A DNA stretch of 64,000 nucleotides from assembly GCA_963712955.1 (NCBI GenBank), contig CAVQKF010000006.1, positions 1 through 64,000 of the forward strand, given 5' to 3'. Position numbers and translations under genes: made by a program. Below are positions 1 through 9,487 of this stretch, one piece after another. The notes beneath the pieces are model-generated. The model was not told where the DNA came from, searched no databases, and saw nothing but the letters and a program-made list of their open reading frames with translations. The stretch is from DATFVJ01 sp963712955 (GTDB taxonomy: Bacteria > Actinomycetota > Actinomycetes > Streptosporangiales > Streptosporangiaceae). Within the stretch, counting starts at the first letter, position 1, and each line of letters begins with the position of its first letter.

Positions 1-2698
1 CCCGTTGCTGCCGGCGGCCCTGGGCCTCTACCCGACCGCGGTGGGCCGTCTGCTGCACGGACTGGCCCTCGCCGGGCAGGCTCGCATGACCAACGGTGAC
101 GAGCACGTCCGCCTGCTGTCCGAGCTCGATGACGTGACGCGGTGGCTGGCCGCCCGCGCCACGGACGCGCCGGACAACTTCCTGCACCTGCTGCGGTTGC
201 TCGAGGCCGAACGGGCCTGGGCGGCCGGCGACTTCCGTGCCGCTGTCCTCGCCTTCGACGCCGCGCTTCGCCAGGTAGCCGGATGACAACGGCCCTGGCA
301 CCGGGCCCTGATCGCCGAACGTGCGGGCCGCTTCTACCTCGCCCAGGGCGTCGACACACCGGCTCGGACCTTCTCACCCAGGCCCGCCACGAATACGCCG
401 CCTGGGGCGCGACCGCGAAAGTCGCCCAGCCGGACTGGGCCTACCCTGCCCTGCGGCCACCAGCCGATGCGATGGCCGGCGGCCCCGGCCCGCCCGCCGG
501 TCTTCCCGGGCGTCGCGCCACGGTTACGACCGGAACAATCGACCTGCTCGGCATCCTGTCCGCGTCGCAGGCGCTGAGCTCGGAGACGAGCATCGACCGG
601 CTGCACGCCCGCGTTGCCGAAGTGCTCAGGGCGATGACCGGCGCCACCGACGTACAGCTGCTGCTGTGGGACGAAGACCGGCAGGACTGGCTGCTGTCGG
701 CCTCAGGCAGTGGCACCGTCACGGTCGGCGTCGGCCCGGTCAGCGGCACCGCCACCAACGCGCGGGACCGATGTCGGTGCTGCGTTACATACAGCGGACA
801 CGGGAACCGCTGGTGGCAGGCGACGTCACCCGCGACGACCGATTCGCACGCAATCCGTACTTCGCCGGCGTTGGCTGCTGCTCGCTGCTGGCGCTGCCCG
901 TCCTGAGCCGGGGAGTGCTGCGGGCGGTCCTGCTGCTGGAAAACCAGCTCATCCGCGGCGCGTTCACCACCGGACGGCTGGATGCGGTCAAGCTCATTGC
1001 TGGCCAGCTCGCCGTCTCCCTGGACAACGCCCAGCTGTACGCCGGGTTTCGCCTGATCGCCGAGGAGCAGGCCGCGCTGCGGCGGGTGGCGATGCTGGTG
1101 GCCCGGGCGACTCCGCCGGAGCAGGTGTTCGCCGCGGTCGCCGAGGAGGTTGGCGGGCTGCTGGAGGTCGACTACACAATCCTGATCCGGTCCGATCCGG
1201 AGGACATGATCACGGTCGTCGGCGCGTGGACTGCCACCGGCGTCGCCCCGCCGAGCCCGGTCGGCAGCCGGTTCGAGCTCGGCGGCCGGAACGTGAGCAC
1301 GCTGACGCTGGGGACGGGTCGGCCCGCCCGGCTGGACGCCTACGTCGACGTCACGGGCAGCATCGGGAACACTGGCGCTCACGACTGGGGTTTCCGCTCG
1401 TCGGTGGGCGTGCCGATCAGCGTCGAGGGGCGGCCGTGGGGCCTCATCCTCGTGGCCTACACCCGAGACCAGCAGCTGCCGGCCGATACCGAGGCGCAGC
1501 TAGCCGGCTTCACCGAGCTGATCGCGACCCCGATCGCCAACACAGACGCCCGCGTGGAGCTGGGAAGCTTCGCCGAGGAGCAGGCGGCGCTGCGCCGGGT
1601 GGCGACGGCCGTGGCGCGGGGGCCCCGCCGGAGAAAGTGTTCGCCGCGGTCACCGAGGAGGCCGGGCTGCTGCTGAGGGTCGACTACACGGTCCTGAGCC
1701 GGTATGACGCCGACGGCCTGGTGACGGTCATCGGCGCGTGGACCAGCAATGATCCCGGGCGCTCGCCGCTCACTGGCCTTCGGCTGAAAGCCGAGGGGCG
1801 GAACATACACACGCTGGTATCCGGAACGGGCCGCGCGGCTCGGATCGACGACTACGACGCCGCTTCGGGGGCGTTCGCCGACGTCGCCCGCGACTGGGAG
1901 TACCACGCGTCGGTGGGCGTGCCGATCCGGGTCGAGGGCCGGCTGTGGGGTGTCGTGAGCGTGGGATCCCGCTCCGAGCCGCTGCCACCCGGCACCGAGG
2001 CGCGTTTGGGCGGGTTCACCGAGCTGGTCGCGGCCGCGATCGCCAACGCAGAGGGCCAGGCCACGCTGGCCGCCTCCCGGGCGCGGATCGTGGCCACCGC
2101 CGACCAAACGAGGCGGAGGATCGAACGGGACCTGCGCGACGGCGCCCAGCAGCGACCGGTCTCCCTCGCCCTGCACCTGCGCGCGGCACAGGCGGCTGCC
2201 CGGCCCGAACCCGGCGAGCTGGGCACGCAGCTCGCCCGCGCCGTCGCCGAGGCCGCCGGCGCGCTAGAGGACCTGCGCGAGACCGCCCGCGGTATCCACC
2301 CGGCGATCCTGGCCCAGGGCGGTCTCCGCCCCGCCCTCAAGACACTCGCCCGCCGCTCCCCCATCCCCGTCGACCTGCGGATACATGCCAACGGGCGGCT
2401 CCCGGAACCGGTCGAGGTCAGCGCCTACTACATTGCCGCCGAGGCACTGACCAACGTGGCCAAGCACGCCCGCGCCTCATCCGTCAGCGTCCAGGTCAAG
2501 GTCGTCGGTGAGGTCCTGCGCGTCGCTGTCCGCGACGACGGCTGTGGCGGCGCCGACTTCACCGGCGGCACTCGCCTGGTCGGCCTCAAGGACCGCGTGG
2601 AGGCGATCGGGGGCCGGATCTTTCTCGACAGCCCGCGGGGAAAGGGAACCAGTCTGCGCGTGGAGCTTCCGATCACCGCCGCGAAAGGCGGCGTCACG
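1..2698 (+). pseudogene. Broken multidomain ATPase/GAF/sensor histidine kinase
   Basis: This is the 3' part of a very large regulator of the kinase/AAA-ATPase/GAF/histidine-kinase type, already under way at the window edge. Frame 2 encodes the helical end of the ATPase region and meets a stop at 284-286. The same frame then continues with family-like sequence (WHRALIAERAGRFYLAQG). The reading moves to frame 1 near 370, to frame 3 near 770 and to frame 2 near 1625. Pieces in order are ATPase tail, about three GAF domains and a HisKA_3 plus HATPase_c kinase core ending near 2690. The kinase box reads RDGAQQR where the intact paralogue at 7718-9427 has HDGAQQR, so the phosphoacceptor His is lost. 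One stop, three frame changes and a lost catalytic residue make function very unlikely. The open frame runs on to 2971, but that tail is not kinase sequence. Confidence 0.85.
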
Positions 2699-3073
2699 AT
2701 TCCCGACGTTCGCTTACCCGCGAACGCCCGGTTATCGGGGGATATACATCTTCGGTCGATCACGCACGGCATCATGCGGACCAAGAAGCCGGGACCGGGG
2801 CTTGCGCTGCTACGGTGCCTGGACTGCTTCAGAACTCGCCGCAGCTACTGTGACCTGCGACTTGGCCGGATCAACGATTGCAGCATGATCGCAGTTTGCG
2901 TCAGCCGGCATTCTGAGCCATCTCGTACTCGAGTGGAAGATCCACTGCGATGTGCGTCCCGGCCCCGTTAGCGCTGCAAATGCGGCTCGATCAGGTCGAC
3001 GAGTACGGCCTGAAGGCTCGCTGCGAGCGCGGGCGAGGCGATGAAGCCGGGGACGGCGGTGGCGTCGGAGCGG
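2699..3073. other. Stretch without a recognised gene
   Basis: This is the tail behind the broken kinase, up to the stop of the HD-domain gene on the other strand. The kinase frame stays open to 2971, but its translation (Arg- and Cys-rich) matches no kinase feature and looks like read-through. No RNA gene or repeat was seen. Confidence 0.5.
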
Positions 3074-3712
3074 TCACTCGGGCCATGCCGAGCTCCTGAT
3101 GATGTCCACGAAGTCCGCACGCGTGAAGCCGGGCATGAAGTGCGCGAGTACGTCGTCGTTCATCGTTCCGAAGGTGGTGTCGGGGCGATCCTTCATCCCG
3201 TCGTAGAAGGCCTGCAGGATCTCGTTCTTGAAGTCCGGTCGTGGGTGCGCCGCCACAACGGCCGCGACCTCCTTAGCCGTGATCTGGTCGAGGTCGAACC
3301 CCAGCACGTCGGCCTCGACGCCGAGGCTGACGAGTGCCGTCTCCGGCTCCAGGTGGCTGGGGACGCCCGGGGTGGTGTGTAGCGCGATGCCCAGCCACAC
3401 GGCGCGGGCCTTCGCGGCGCTGCGGCCGTGGTCGAGCAGAAACTCTCGCGCCAGGTCGGCGCCGTCGATCTCGAAACGCTGGTCGGTGCTCCGGTAGCGC
3501 TCGGTCAGGCCGAGGTCGTGGAACATCGCGCCGACGTAGAGCAGTTCGGGGTCGGCCTCGATCCCGCGGTAGCGGCCCTTCAGGGTCGCGAAGAGGAACA
3601 CCCGGCGGGAATGGTCGAACAACAGCGGGGTGCTGTTTTTGCGGACCAACTCGGTGGCCTCGCGGGCCAGCTCGGTGTCCGGGATGTCGACCCCGGCGAT
3701 CGTCTCGGTCAT
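3074..3712 (-). CDS. HD-domain metal-dependent phosphohydrolase-like protein
   Basis: A 212-residue protein with the HD signature. A conserved His lies in FDHSRRVFLF near residue 34, and the metal-binding pair sits in AMFHDLGLTERY near residues 67-69. Later His residues (HTTPGVPSH, AAHPRPDF) fit the remaining metal ligands. HD proteins of this size include cyanamide-hydratase-like enzymes and many uncharacterised hydrolases, and the sequence does not give the substrate. The ATG at 3712 starts a compact open frame with no upstream partner on the same strand. It is probably cytoplasmic and monocistronic. It is transcribed away from the ankyrin gene at 4113, so the 400-bp gap between them carries divergent promoters. 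Confidence 0.8.
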   Translation of the reverse strand: MTETIAGVDIPDTELAREATELVRKNSTPLLFDHSRRVFLFATLKGRYRGIEADPELLYVGAMFHDLGLTERYRSTDQRFEIDGADLAREFLLDHGRSAAKARAVWLGIALHTTPGVPSHLEPETALVSLGVEADVLGFDLDQITAKEVAAVVAAHPRPDFKNEILQAFYDGMKDRPDTTFGTMNDDVLAHFMPGFTRADFVDIIRSSAWPE

Positions 3713-4112
3713 GTGCTGCGCCTTTCACGTAGGGCTTCGCTGTACGTGCATGTTCCGTCCAGTCACTGGGCCAACGTGGCTGGACGTGCCTCTAGCCTGA
3801 CGTTCACTGTGCGCATGGCGCATCACGGTCAACCGCCATCGTGGTCTGGCTGCTATCCCCAGTCCTCAAGTACCGGCTAGCAGTAATGCGCCGCACCTCC
3901 GGCGCTCGGGCTTCCCCCCTCCGCGATGGTCGAGGCCACGCCCACGACCGTCAAGCTTCATGACCCCGGCCCCGGCAGGCGGCTGACTCGGCTACCGGTC
4001 AGCGGGGGGAGGATCTGGGCGCTGGCTGCAGGTCGCCCGGCGCGTCTCAGACGTAGGGTGAAAAGGCAGGCAGCCGAAAGGACCCGGAGACCGAGGCAGG
4101 AGCCGACGCCGC
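3713..4112. other. Divergent intergenic region
   Basis: A 400-bp gap between the HD gene (minus) and the ankyrin gene (plus). It must hold both promoters, but no convincing -35/-10 pair was found. It carries one copy of a candidate dispersed repeat at 3871-3902. An AGGAG-like ribosome-binding sequence lies shortly before the ATG at 4113. Confidence 0.4.
3871..3902 (+). repeat. Candidate dispersed 30-bp repeat, copy A
   Basis: Begins TACCGGCTAGCAG and ends CTCCGG. It aligns with 7398-7427 at about 27 of 32 columns including two single-base gaps. Its inner part (GCTAGC..AATGCG) also resembles 9488-9515, with about 21 of 28 positions matching. All three copies lie outside genes. Confidence 0.35.
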
Positions 4113-4550
4113 ATGACCGATCCCACCCGCCGGCCCGAGCGCGCCGCGCACGACGAGCAGGAGCCCGCATACGACCCCGAGCTTCTCCAGTTCGCGGCGA
4201 AGATCTTCAACCTCGCCCGCGAGGGCGGCACCGACACCCTGGCCGCCTATGTGGACGCTGGCGTTCCGGCCAACCTTTCCAACGACAAGGGCGACACCCT
4301 CGTCATTCTCGCCGCCTACCACGGCCACCCGCAGACGGTCACGGCGCTGCTAAAGCGAGGCGCCGACCCCGACCGCCCCAACGACCGCGGCCAGACCCCA
4401 CTCGCGGGCGCCACCTTCAAGGGGGAACGGGCCGTGATCGATGCGCTCCTCGACGGTGGCGCCGACCCCACTGCGGGGACCCCGTCGGCCCTCTCGACCG
4501 CCCGGATGTTCGGCCAGGACGACCTGGCCGCGCTCTTCGAGAGCCGCTGA
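4113..4550 (+). CDS. Small ankyrin-repeat protein
   Basis: A 145-residue acidic protein made almost entirely of ankyrin repeats. Typical repeat cores are visible: GDTLVILAAYHGHPQTVTAL, then GADPDRPNDRGQTPLAGA, then GADPTAGTPSALSTARMF. There are about three full repeats plus a leading helix (FAAKIFNLAREGG). It has no signal peptide or membrane segment, so it should be a cytoplasmic protein-binding adaptor. Stand-alone ankyrin proteins of this length are common in actinobacteria and their partners are unknown. It is convergent with hemC, with a 30-bp tandem duplication in the gap between them. Confidence 0.85.
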   Translation: MTDPTRRPERAAHDEQEPAYDPELLQFAAKIFNLAREGGTDTLAAYVDAGVPANLSNDKGDTLVILAAYHGHPQTVTALLKRGADPDRPNDRGQTPLAGATFKGERAVIDALLDGGADPTAGTPSALSTARMFGQDDLAALFESR

Positions 4551-4587
4551 CGGACGCGCGCTTTCTGGTGTCCAGTCCAGCTGGCAA

Positions 4588-4647
4588 CCGTATCTGCCGT
4601 GCGGGCGCGCGGGTCACCCGTATCTGCCGTGCGGGCGCCCGGGTCAC
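4588..4647 (+). repeat. Tandem duplication, 2 x 30 bp
   Basis: Two adjacent 30-bp units starting CCGTATCTGCCGTGCGGGCG (4588-4617 and 4618-4647), identical except for one base. They lie between the convergent ankyrin gene and hemC. The second unit covers the hemC stop codon (TGA at 4646-4644 on the minus strand), so the duplication probably touched the hemC 3' end. Confidence 0.9.
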
Positions 4648-5615
4648 CCTGCTTGCGACTGCCAATCGGTGACCCCGCATGTGCGGTCGAGCAGCCCAGC
4701 GCCGCCGTGTTCGAGCAGGACGTGAGCTAGCCGCCGGCCGAGCGCGTCGCCGTCGCTGACCGCACCGGTGGCCTGCGCCCGGATCACCGAGGAGCCGTCC
4801 GGGGCGGCGATGAGGCCGGACAGGCGTACCGCCGGTTCGGCTCCGGCTTGGGCGGCCAGTTCGGCCAGGGCGCCGACCGGTGTGCTGCAGCCGGCGTCGA
4901 GCGCGGCCAGGAAGCCGCGTTCGGTGATGGCCGCTGCCCGGGTCGGTGCGTGGTCGAGGGTCCTGAGCTGGGCCGCGGTAACCGAGTCGTCGGTGCGGCA
5001 CTCGACGGCCAGCACGCCCTGCGCTGGGGCGGGCATGAGCAGCGATGGGTCGAGGGGCGTGGCGACGGCGTCGAGCCGGCCGAGCCGCGATAGTCCCGCC
5101 ATGGCCAGTACGAGGGCGTCTACCTCGCCGTCGGCGAGCTTGCGCAGCCGGGTGCCGACGTTGCCGCGCATCGGCACGATGTGCAGTGGGCGGCCGGTGG
5201 CGCGCAGCAGGGCAGCCCGCCGGGGTGACCCGGTGCCGATCCGCGCTCCGGGAGGCAGTGCGTCGAGGCTCGTCCCGCCCGGCCAGATCAGCGCGTCACG
5301 CGGGTCCTCGCGGGCCGGGAACGCCGCCACCTGTAGCCCCGGTACCGGCGCTGTCGGCAGGTCCTTGCCGGAGTGGACGACGACGTCGACCGCGCCGCGC
5401 AGCAGCGCCGCGCGCAGGGTGGTGGTGAACACGCCGGTCGTGCCGAGCCGCTCGATCGGCGCGGCCGACTCATCCCCCGGCGTGGCCACCGTGACCAGGA
5501 CGGCTGGCCGACCGCACCGCTCACGCAGCTGCCGGGCGACCCAGCCAGCCTGGGCCAGCGCTAGCGGACTGCCGCGGGTGCCCAGCCGCAATGGACGGTG
5601 GTGCGGGGAGGTCAT
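4644..5615 (-). CDS. hemC: Hydroxymethylbilane synthase (porphobilinogen deaminase)
   Basis: Polymerises four porphobilinogen molecules to hydroxymethylbilane in tetrapyrrole synthesis, in the cytoplasm. The 323-residue length is normal. The cofactor attachment site is present as LDAGCSTPVGALAE with Cys243 binding the dipyrromethane primer. GTGSPRRAALLRA and RGNVGTRLRKL are the substrate and cofactor arginine loops. The usual HSLKDLPT motif reads HSGKDLPT here (residues 81-88), an unusual Gly. Its ATG overlaps the hemA stop (ATGA at 5615-5612), so the two genes are translationally coupled. No hemB, hemD or hemL is adjacent, so the pair could be the housekeeping copy in a rearranged setting or an accessory precursor-supply copy. 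The window cannot decide. Confidence 0.95.
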   Translation of the reverse strand: MTSPHHRPLRLGTRGSPLALAQAGWVARQLRERCGRPAVLVTVATPGDESAAPIERLGTTGVFTTTLRAALLRGAVDVVVHSGKDLPTAPVPGLQVAAFPAREDPRDALIWPGGTSLDALPPGARIGTGSPRRAALLRATGRPLHIVPMRGNVGTRLRKLADGEVDALVLAMAGLSRLGRLDAVATPLDPSLLMPAPAQGVLAVECRTDDSVTAAQLRTLDHAPTRAAAITERGFLAALDAGCSTPVGALAELAAQAGAEPAVRLSGLIAAPDGSSVIRAQATGAVSDGDALGRRLAHVLLEHGGAGLLDRTCGVTDWQSQAG

Positions 5616-6889
5616 GTCGTGGCCTCATCCGTTGTGAGCTCGAAAAGCTGAGTGAGCGCGTCGAGGTACACCGGCCCTTCCGGGCCGGTGGAGAACTCCT
5701 TGGCCCGGACGGTCGGCCGGTGCAGGACCTTGCGGAGGATGCGGTGAACGGTGGCCGCCGTCTCGGCCCGTTGCTCCTCGCTGAGCTCCGGCAGCCGATG
5801 GTGCAGCCGGGCTAGCTCGGCGTCCGCGAACTGCCGGATCTGTGCGTGCATCGCGGCGATGACGGGCGCCGCTGCCGCTTGGTCCCGCCGGTCCATATAC
5901 CCGGCGGCTTCGGCGGCGACAATGGCGCGGACCTGGGGGATCTGGTCCGGTACCGCTCGGTCGGCCAGGTGCCGGCCAAGTGCGGTGAGGTCGACGAGCT
6001 TGACCCCGGCCAGCCGCCCCACGGCAGCGTCCACATCGGGCGGCATGCCCAGGTCGAGCACGAACAGCGGCCTGCTGCCAGCCTGAGCCCGGGCCGCCCG
6101 CACCGGCCCCGCGCCCACGACGGGTCCGGCGGCCCCGGTGGCCGTGATCAGCAGGTCGGCGGCGGTGAGCAGGGCAGGCACGTCGCTGGCCGGCAGGTGC
6201 CTGGCGCGCAGCGCCGCGGCCACCTCCGCGGTCTTCGCCGCGTTACGGCCGGCTACCGACAGCCGCGCGACACCGGCCTTGCGCAGGAGCCGCGCCGTGA
6301 GCCTGCCCGTGCTGCCAGTCCCCAGGACCACCGCATGGCGGCCGGCGAGGCCGCCCAGGTGCGCGGCGGCCATGTCCAGGCCGGCCCGGGCCAGCGAGAT
6401 GCCCTCGGTGCCGATCGCGGTCTGCGTGCGGGCCCGCTTGCTGGCCCGCAGCGCCGCGTCGATCAGCCCGATGATGGCAGGGCCGGTGGTTCCCGCCGCG
6501 GCGGCCGCGCGAGCCGCGGCCTTGATCTGGGCGACGATCTGCTCCTCACCGATGGCCATCGAATCCAGCCCGCAGGCGACGGAGAACAAATGCTCGGCGG
6601 CCGCGCCGCCGACCCGGATGCGGGCCATCCGCAGGACCTCACCGGCCAGAAGTTGCGCCCGGCCGGCCATCAGGCTCACGACAGCCCGGCTCACTTGTTC
6701 GGCCGGGCCTGACGCGGCCGCGTAGACCTCCACCCGGTTGCAGGTGGACAAGACGGCGACCTCGCCGATGGACGGCACTGTGTGCAGCCGGGTTAGCACG
6801 TCGCCCAGCTCAGCCGAAGGGACGGCAAGCCTCTCGAGTATGTCGGCGGGAGCGAACCGGTGGGACACGCCGACGTTCACGATCGTCAT
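5612..6889 (-). CDS. hemA: Glutamyl-tRNA reductase
   Basis: Reduces glutamyl-tRNA to glutamate-1-semialdehyde with NADPH, the first step of C5 tetrapyrrole synthesis. The protein has 425 residues. The N-terminal catalytic domain has the nucleophile Cys50 in LSTCNRVEVYA and the conserved GEEQIVAQIK. The NADPH domain begins at VLGTGSTGRLTARLLRKAG and contains DLGMPPDVDAAV. The C-terminal helical dimerisation domain (LHHRLPELSEEQR) is present. The ATG at 6889 is followed by the standard opening MTIVNVGVSHRFAP. It lies 70 bp behind a small conserved gene on the same strand and overlaps hemC by 4 bp, so these three probably form one operon. Confidence 0.95.
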   Translation of the reverse strand: MTIVNVGVSHRFAPADILERLAVPSAELGDVLTRLHTVPSIGEVAVLSTCNRVEVYAAASGPAEQVSRAVVSLMAGRAQLLAGEVLRMARIRVGGAAAEHLFSVACGLDSMAIGEEQIVAQIKAAARAAAAAGTTGPAIIGLIDAALRASKRARTQTAIGTEGISLARAGLDMAAAHLGGLAGRHAVVLGTGSTGRLTARLLRKAGVARLSVAGRNAAKTAEVAAALRARHLPASDVPALLTAADLLITATGAAGPVVGAGPVRAARAQAGSRPLFVLDLGMPPDVDAAVGRLAGVKLVDLTALGRHLADRAVPDQIPQVRAIVAAEAAGYMDRRDQAAAAPVIAAMHAQIRQFADAELARLHHRLPELSEEQRAETAATVHRILRKVLHRPTVRAKEFSTGPEGPVYLDALTQLFELTTDEATT

Positions 6890-6959
6890 CGCGGTGACCG
6901 CCCAGTCTCAGGATTTTCGCGTTCGGGCCGTGGCCGGAGCCCGGCCGGTGACCTCACGA

Positions 6960-7286
6960 TCAGCTCGCGAAGGCAAGCGACCGCAGTCCGGGAGCCGGGG
7001 TCGTCGACGGCGCCGGGTAGACCGTGTTGATCGTCGCCAGCGCCCACCTCATCCTGGCTACCGCAGTGTCCGGGTGGTCACCGAACTCGCCGGCCACCCG
7101 TGCGGCACAGCCACGGACACCCAGCCGCTGCAGCGTCGCCGCGACGGCGCGACAGATCTGGTCGGGGGAGGGCGACCCGGAGGGCTGCAGGGCCGACACG
7201 AACAGCGCCTCGGCCCGGACCGGCTCGAACGTGCCCGGCATCTCCCGTCCGGGAAGCGATCGCTTCGTACCCAGAATCTCCGCCAT
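6960..7286 (-). CDS. Conserved actinobacterial hypothetical protein upstream of hemA
   Basis: A 108-residue protein of unknown function. The core (FEPVRAEALFVSALQPSG, then a helix with RAVAATLQRLGVRGCAARVA and GEFGDHPDTAVARMRW) looks like a compact helical domain of a kind I associate with small actinobacterial proteins; I cannot name a family. The ATG at 7286 is preferred over an upstream GTG at 7310 because AGGA lies about 5 bases before it. It has no signal peptide or membrane segment. It is 70 bp upstream of hemA on the same strand, which suggests co-transcription but not a function. Confidence 0.7.
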   Translation of the reverse strand: MAEILGTKRSLPGREMPGTFEPVRAEALFVSALQPSGSPSPDQICRAVAATLQRLGVRGCAARVAGEFGDHPDTAVARMRWALATINTVYPAPSTTPAPGLRSLAFAS

Positions 7287-7717
7287 CGTTCCTGCCTCGC
7301 TTCCTTCCACCTTTGCGGCTTACTAGCGTGTGCGCCGCATGTGTCCAGCTTCGCGGCCAGGCCCGCCGGTGTCTTCGCGGCCAGCGCCCAACCCGGCTAC
7401 CGGCCAGCAGGAATCGCAGCACTCCGGTCAGCAGCACATCGCCCGCCGGAGCATGACCCGCGGCGCACGCCGTCCGCCGGCCATCGGCTATTCGCCGGGG
7501 ATGTCCACGGGGACGTTCATAGTTAGGCTTTTCCCGTGAGCGCGCTACGGCGCCGGCGCCCCGGCGCAGCGGCATGGCTGCCGCCGGGTGCGGGCTCTGG
7601 CGGCCCGGTGGCTGAGCGTGCCATCTGTCTTCGCCAGTGGGGTGCGATCGTCCGGCCCATCCGCCGGCCAACGCCAGGGCGCCCGGGGGCCGCGACGGCG
7701 GAGGGGGTGCACTCCTT
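7287..7717. other. Divergent intergenic region with repeat copy B
   Basis: A 430-bp gap between the hypothetical-hemA-hemC operon and the intact histidine kinase. At 7398-7427 lies the second copy of the candidate dispersed repeat (TACCGGCCAGCAGGAATC). Open frames in the gap are Arg/Pro-rich and unconvincing. The ribosome-binding site of the kinase (GGAGGGGG at 7700-7707) is at its right end. Confidence 0.5.
7398..7427 (+). repeat. Candidate dispersed 30-bp repeat, copy B
   Basis: Starts TACCGGCCAGCAGGAATC and ends ACTCCGG. It is about 27/32 identical to copy A at 3871-3902 in the same orientation and lies between genes. Confidence 0.35.
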
Positions 7718-9427
7718 GTGACGGCTGGCTCGCCGGGTCGGTCCCGGGAGCACTGGATCGCCGAGGAGCAGGCCGCGCTGCGCCGGGTGGCGGTGCTGGT
7801 GGCGCGGGCGGCGTCGCCGGGTGAGGTGTTCACGGCGGTTACCGAGGAGGCCGGGCGGCTGCTGGGCGCCGGCCACGCGGCGATGAGCCGGTACGACCCC
7901 GACGGCGCGGTAAGGGTGGTCGCCGCGTGGAGCAGCACCGGCGCTGCCATCCCAGGCGGCACCCGGATGAGCCTGGGAGGGCGCAACGTGCACACGCTGG
8001 TGGCCGAGACGGGCCGTGCGGCGCGCCTCGACGACTACGCCGGCGTCTCGGGCGCGGCCGCCGAGGTCGCCCGCGAGTTTGGCATCCGCACGGCCGTCGC
8101 CGCGCCGATCAGCGTCGAGGGCCGGCCGTGGGGCGTGATGAGCCTGGCGTCCACGAGTGAGCAGCCCCTGCCGGCGGATACCGAGAAGCGGCTGACCGGG
8201 TTCACCGAGCTGACCGCGACCGCGATCGCCAACGCGCAGGCGCACGTGGAGCTGCGCGGGTTCGCCGAGGAGCAGGCGGCGCTGCGGCGGGTGGCGACGC
8301 TGGTGGCGCGGGCGGCACCGTGGGAGGAGGTGTTCGCCGCGGTCGCCGCGGAGGCCGGGCGGCTGCTTTCCGCCGATGCCACGCTCATGAGCCGGTACGA
8401 CCCGGACGACGCGGCTACGATCGTCGGCGCGTGGACCAGCACCGGCGCCGTGCCGGCGCCTCTCGGCACCCGGTTGAGCCTCGGCGGGCGGGACCTGCAC
8501 ACGCTGGTGTTCCAGAGCGGTCGGCCGGCCCGGATAGACGACTACGGCGAAGCCTCAGACGAGGCCGCCGACATCGCCCGGAAGGCGGGCATCCGCTCGG
8601 CGGTCGGCGTGCCGGTCAGCGTCGAGAGCAGGCTGTGGGGCGTCATCGGCATAGCGTCCGGGCACGAGCTGCCGCCGGACACCGAGGCGCGGCTGGCCGG
8701 GTTCACCGAGCTGGTCGCCACCGCTATCGCCAACGCCGAAACTCAGGCCGCGCTGACCGCCTCCCGGGCACGGATCGTGGCCACCACCGACCAGACGCGC
8801 CGGCGGATCGAGCGCGATCTGCATGATGGCGCCCAGCAGCGGCTGGTCTCCCTGGCGCTGCAGCTGCGAGAGGCGCAGGCCGCGCTCCCCGCCGCCAGTG
8901 AGCTGGCCCAGCGACTGGAGGGCGCGGTCGCCGAGGTGAACGGCGTGCTGGAGGAGCTGCGCGAGATCGCCCGCGGCATCCACCCGGCGGTCCTCACCGA
9001 GGGTGGGCTGCGCCCGGCGCTCAGGGCGCTGGCCCGGCGCTCCGCTGTCCCCGTCAGCCTTGACGTGCAGGTGGCGGGGCGGCTGCCCGAGCCGGTCGAG
9101 ATCGCCGCCTACTACGCGGTCTCCGAGGCGCTGACCAATGTGGCCAAGTACGCGCACGCCTCCGCCGCGGAGGTAGAGGTCGCTGTCGGTGACGGCGTGC
9201 TGCGGGTCGATGTCCGCGACGATGGGCGCGGCGGCGCGGACTTCGGCCGCGGGTCTGGCCTGCTCGGGCTGAAAGACCGGGTGGAGGCGCTCGGCGGCTG
9301 GATCTCGCTGCAGAGCGCGGCGGGGGCAGGCACCATCATGCAAATCGCCCTGCCCCTCGACGACCCCAGCAGACCGAGGTGGCCGACCGGCGGCTCACCG
9401 GTTGAGGCCGGCCACGGCCCAGGGTGA
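7718..9427 (+). CDS. GAF-GAF sensor histidine kinase (NarL type)
   Basis: A 569-residue cytoplasmic sensor kinase with no membrane segment. It has two GAF domains (about residues 15-175 and 185-345), each opening with EEQAALRRVA.LVARAA, then HisKA_3 and HATPase_c. The phosphoacceptor is His369 in RDLHDGAQQRLVSLALQL. The N-box EALTNVAKYAHA and G1 box RDDGRGGADF are intact. GTG at 7718 is chosen because GGAGGGGG ends 10 bases before it; the in-frame ATG at 7637 would add a Pro/Gly-rich leader unlike the family. No response regulator is adjacent. It is a close relative of the broken kinase at 1-2698 and the fragment at 13454-13795, so this intact copy is the survivor of a local paralogue set. 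GAF ligands are unknown; haem/redox, as in DevS, is one precedent. Confidence 0.9.
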   Translation: MTAGSPGRSREHWIAEEQAALRRVAVLVARAASPGEVFTAVTEEAGRLLGAGHAAMSRYDPDGAVRVVAAWSSTGAAIPGGTRMSLGGRNVHTLVAETGRAARLDDYAGVSGAAAEVAREFGIRTAVAAPISVEGRPWGVMSLASTSEQPLPADTEKRLTGFTELTATAIANAQAHVELRGFAEEQAALRRVATLVARAAPWEEVFAAVAAEAGRLLSADATLMSRYDPDDAATIVGAWTSTGAVPAPLGTRLSLGGRDLHTLVFQSGRPARIDDYGEASDEAADIARKAGIRSAVGVPVSVESRLWGVIGIASGHELPPDTEARLAGFTELVATAIANAETQAALTASRARIVATTDQTRRRIERDLHDGAQQRLVSLALQLREAQAALPAASELAQRLEGAVAEVNGVLEELREIARGIHPAVLTEGGLRPALRALARRSAVPVSLDVQVAGRLPEPVEIAAYYAVSEALTNVAKYAHASAAEVEVAVGDGVLRVDVRDDGRGGADFGRGSGLLGLKDRVEALGGWISLQSAAGAGTIMQIALPLDDPSRPRWPTGGSPVEAGHGPG

Positions 9428-9487
9428 TGCGGCATCACGGCCAGCGGCCGTCATGCGTTCCTGGCTACCGGTACCTGCCGGATCCCC

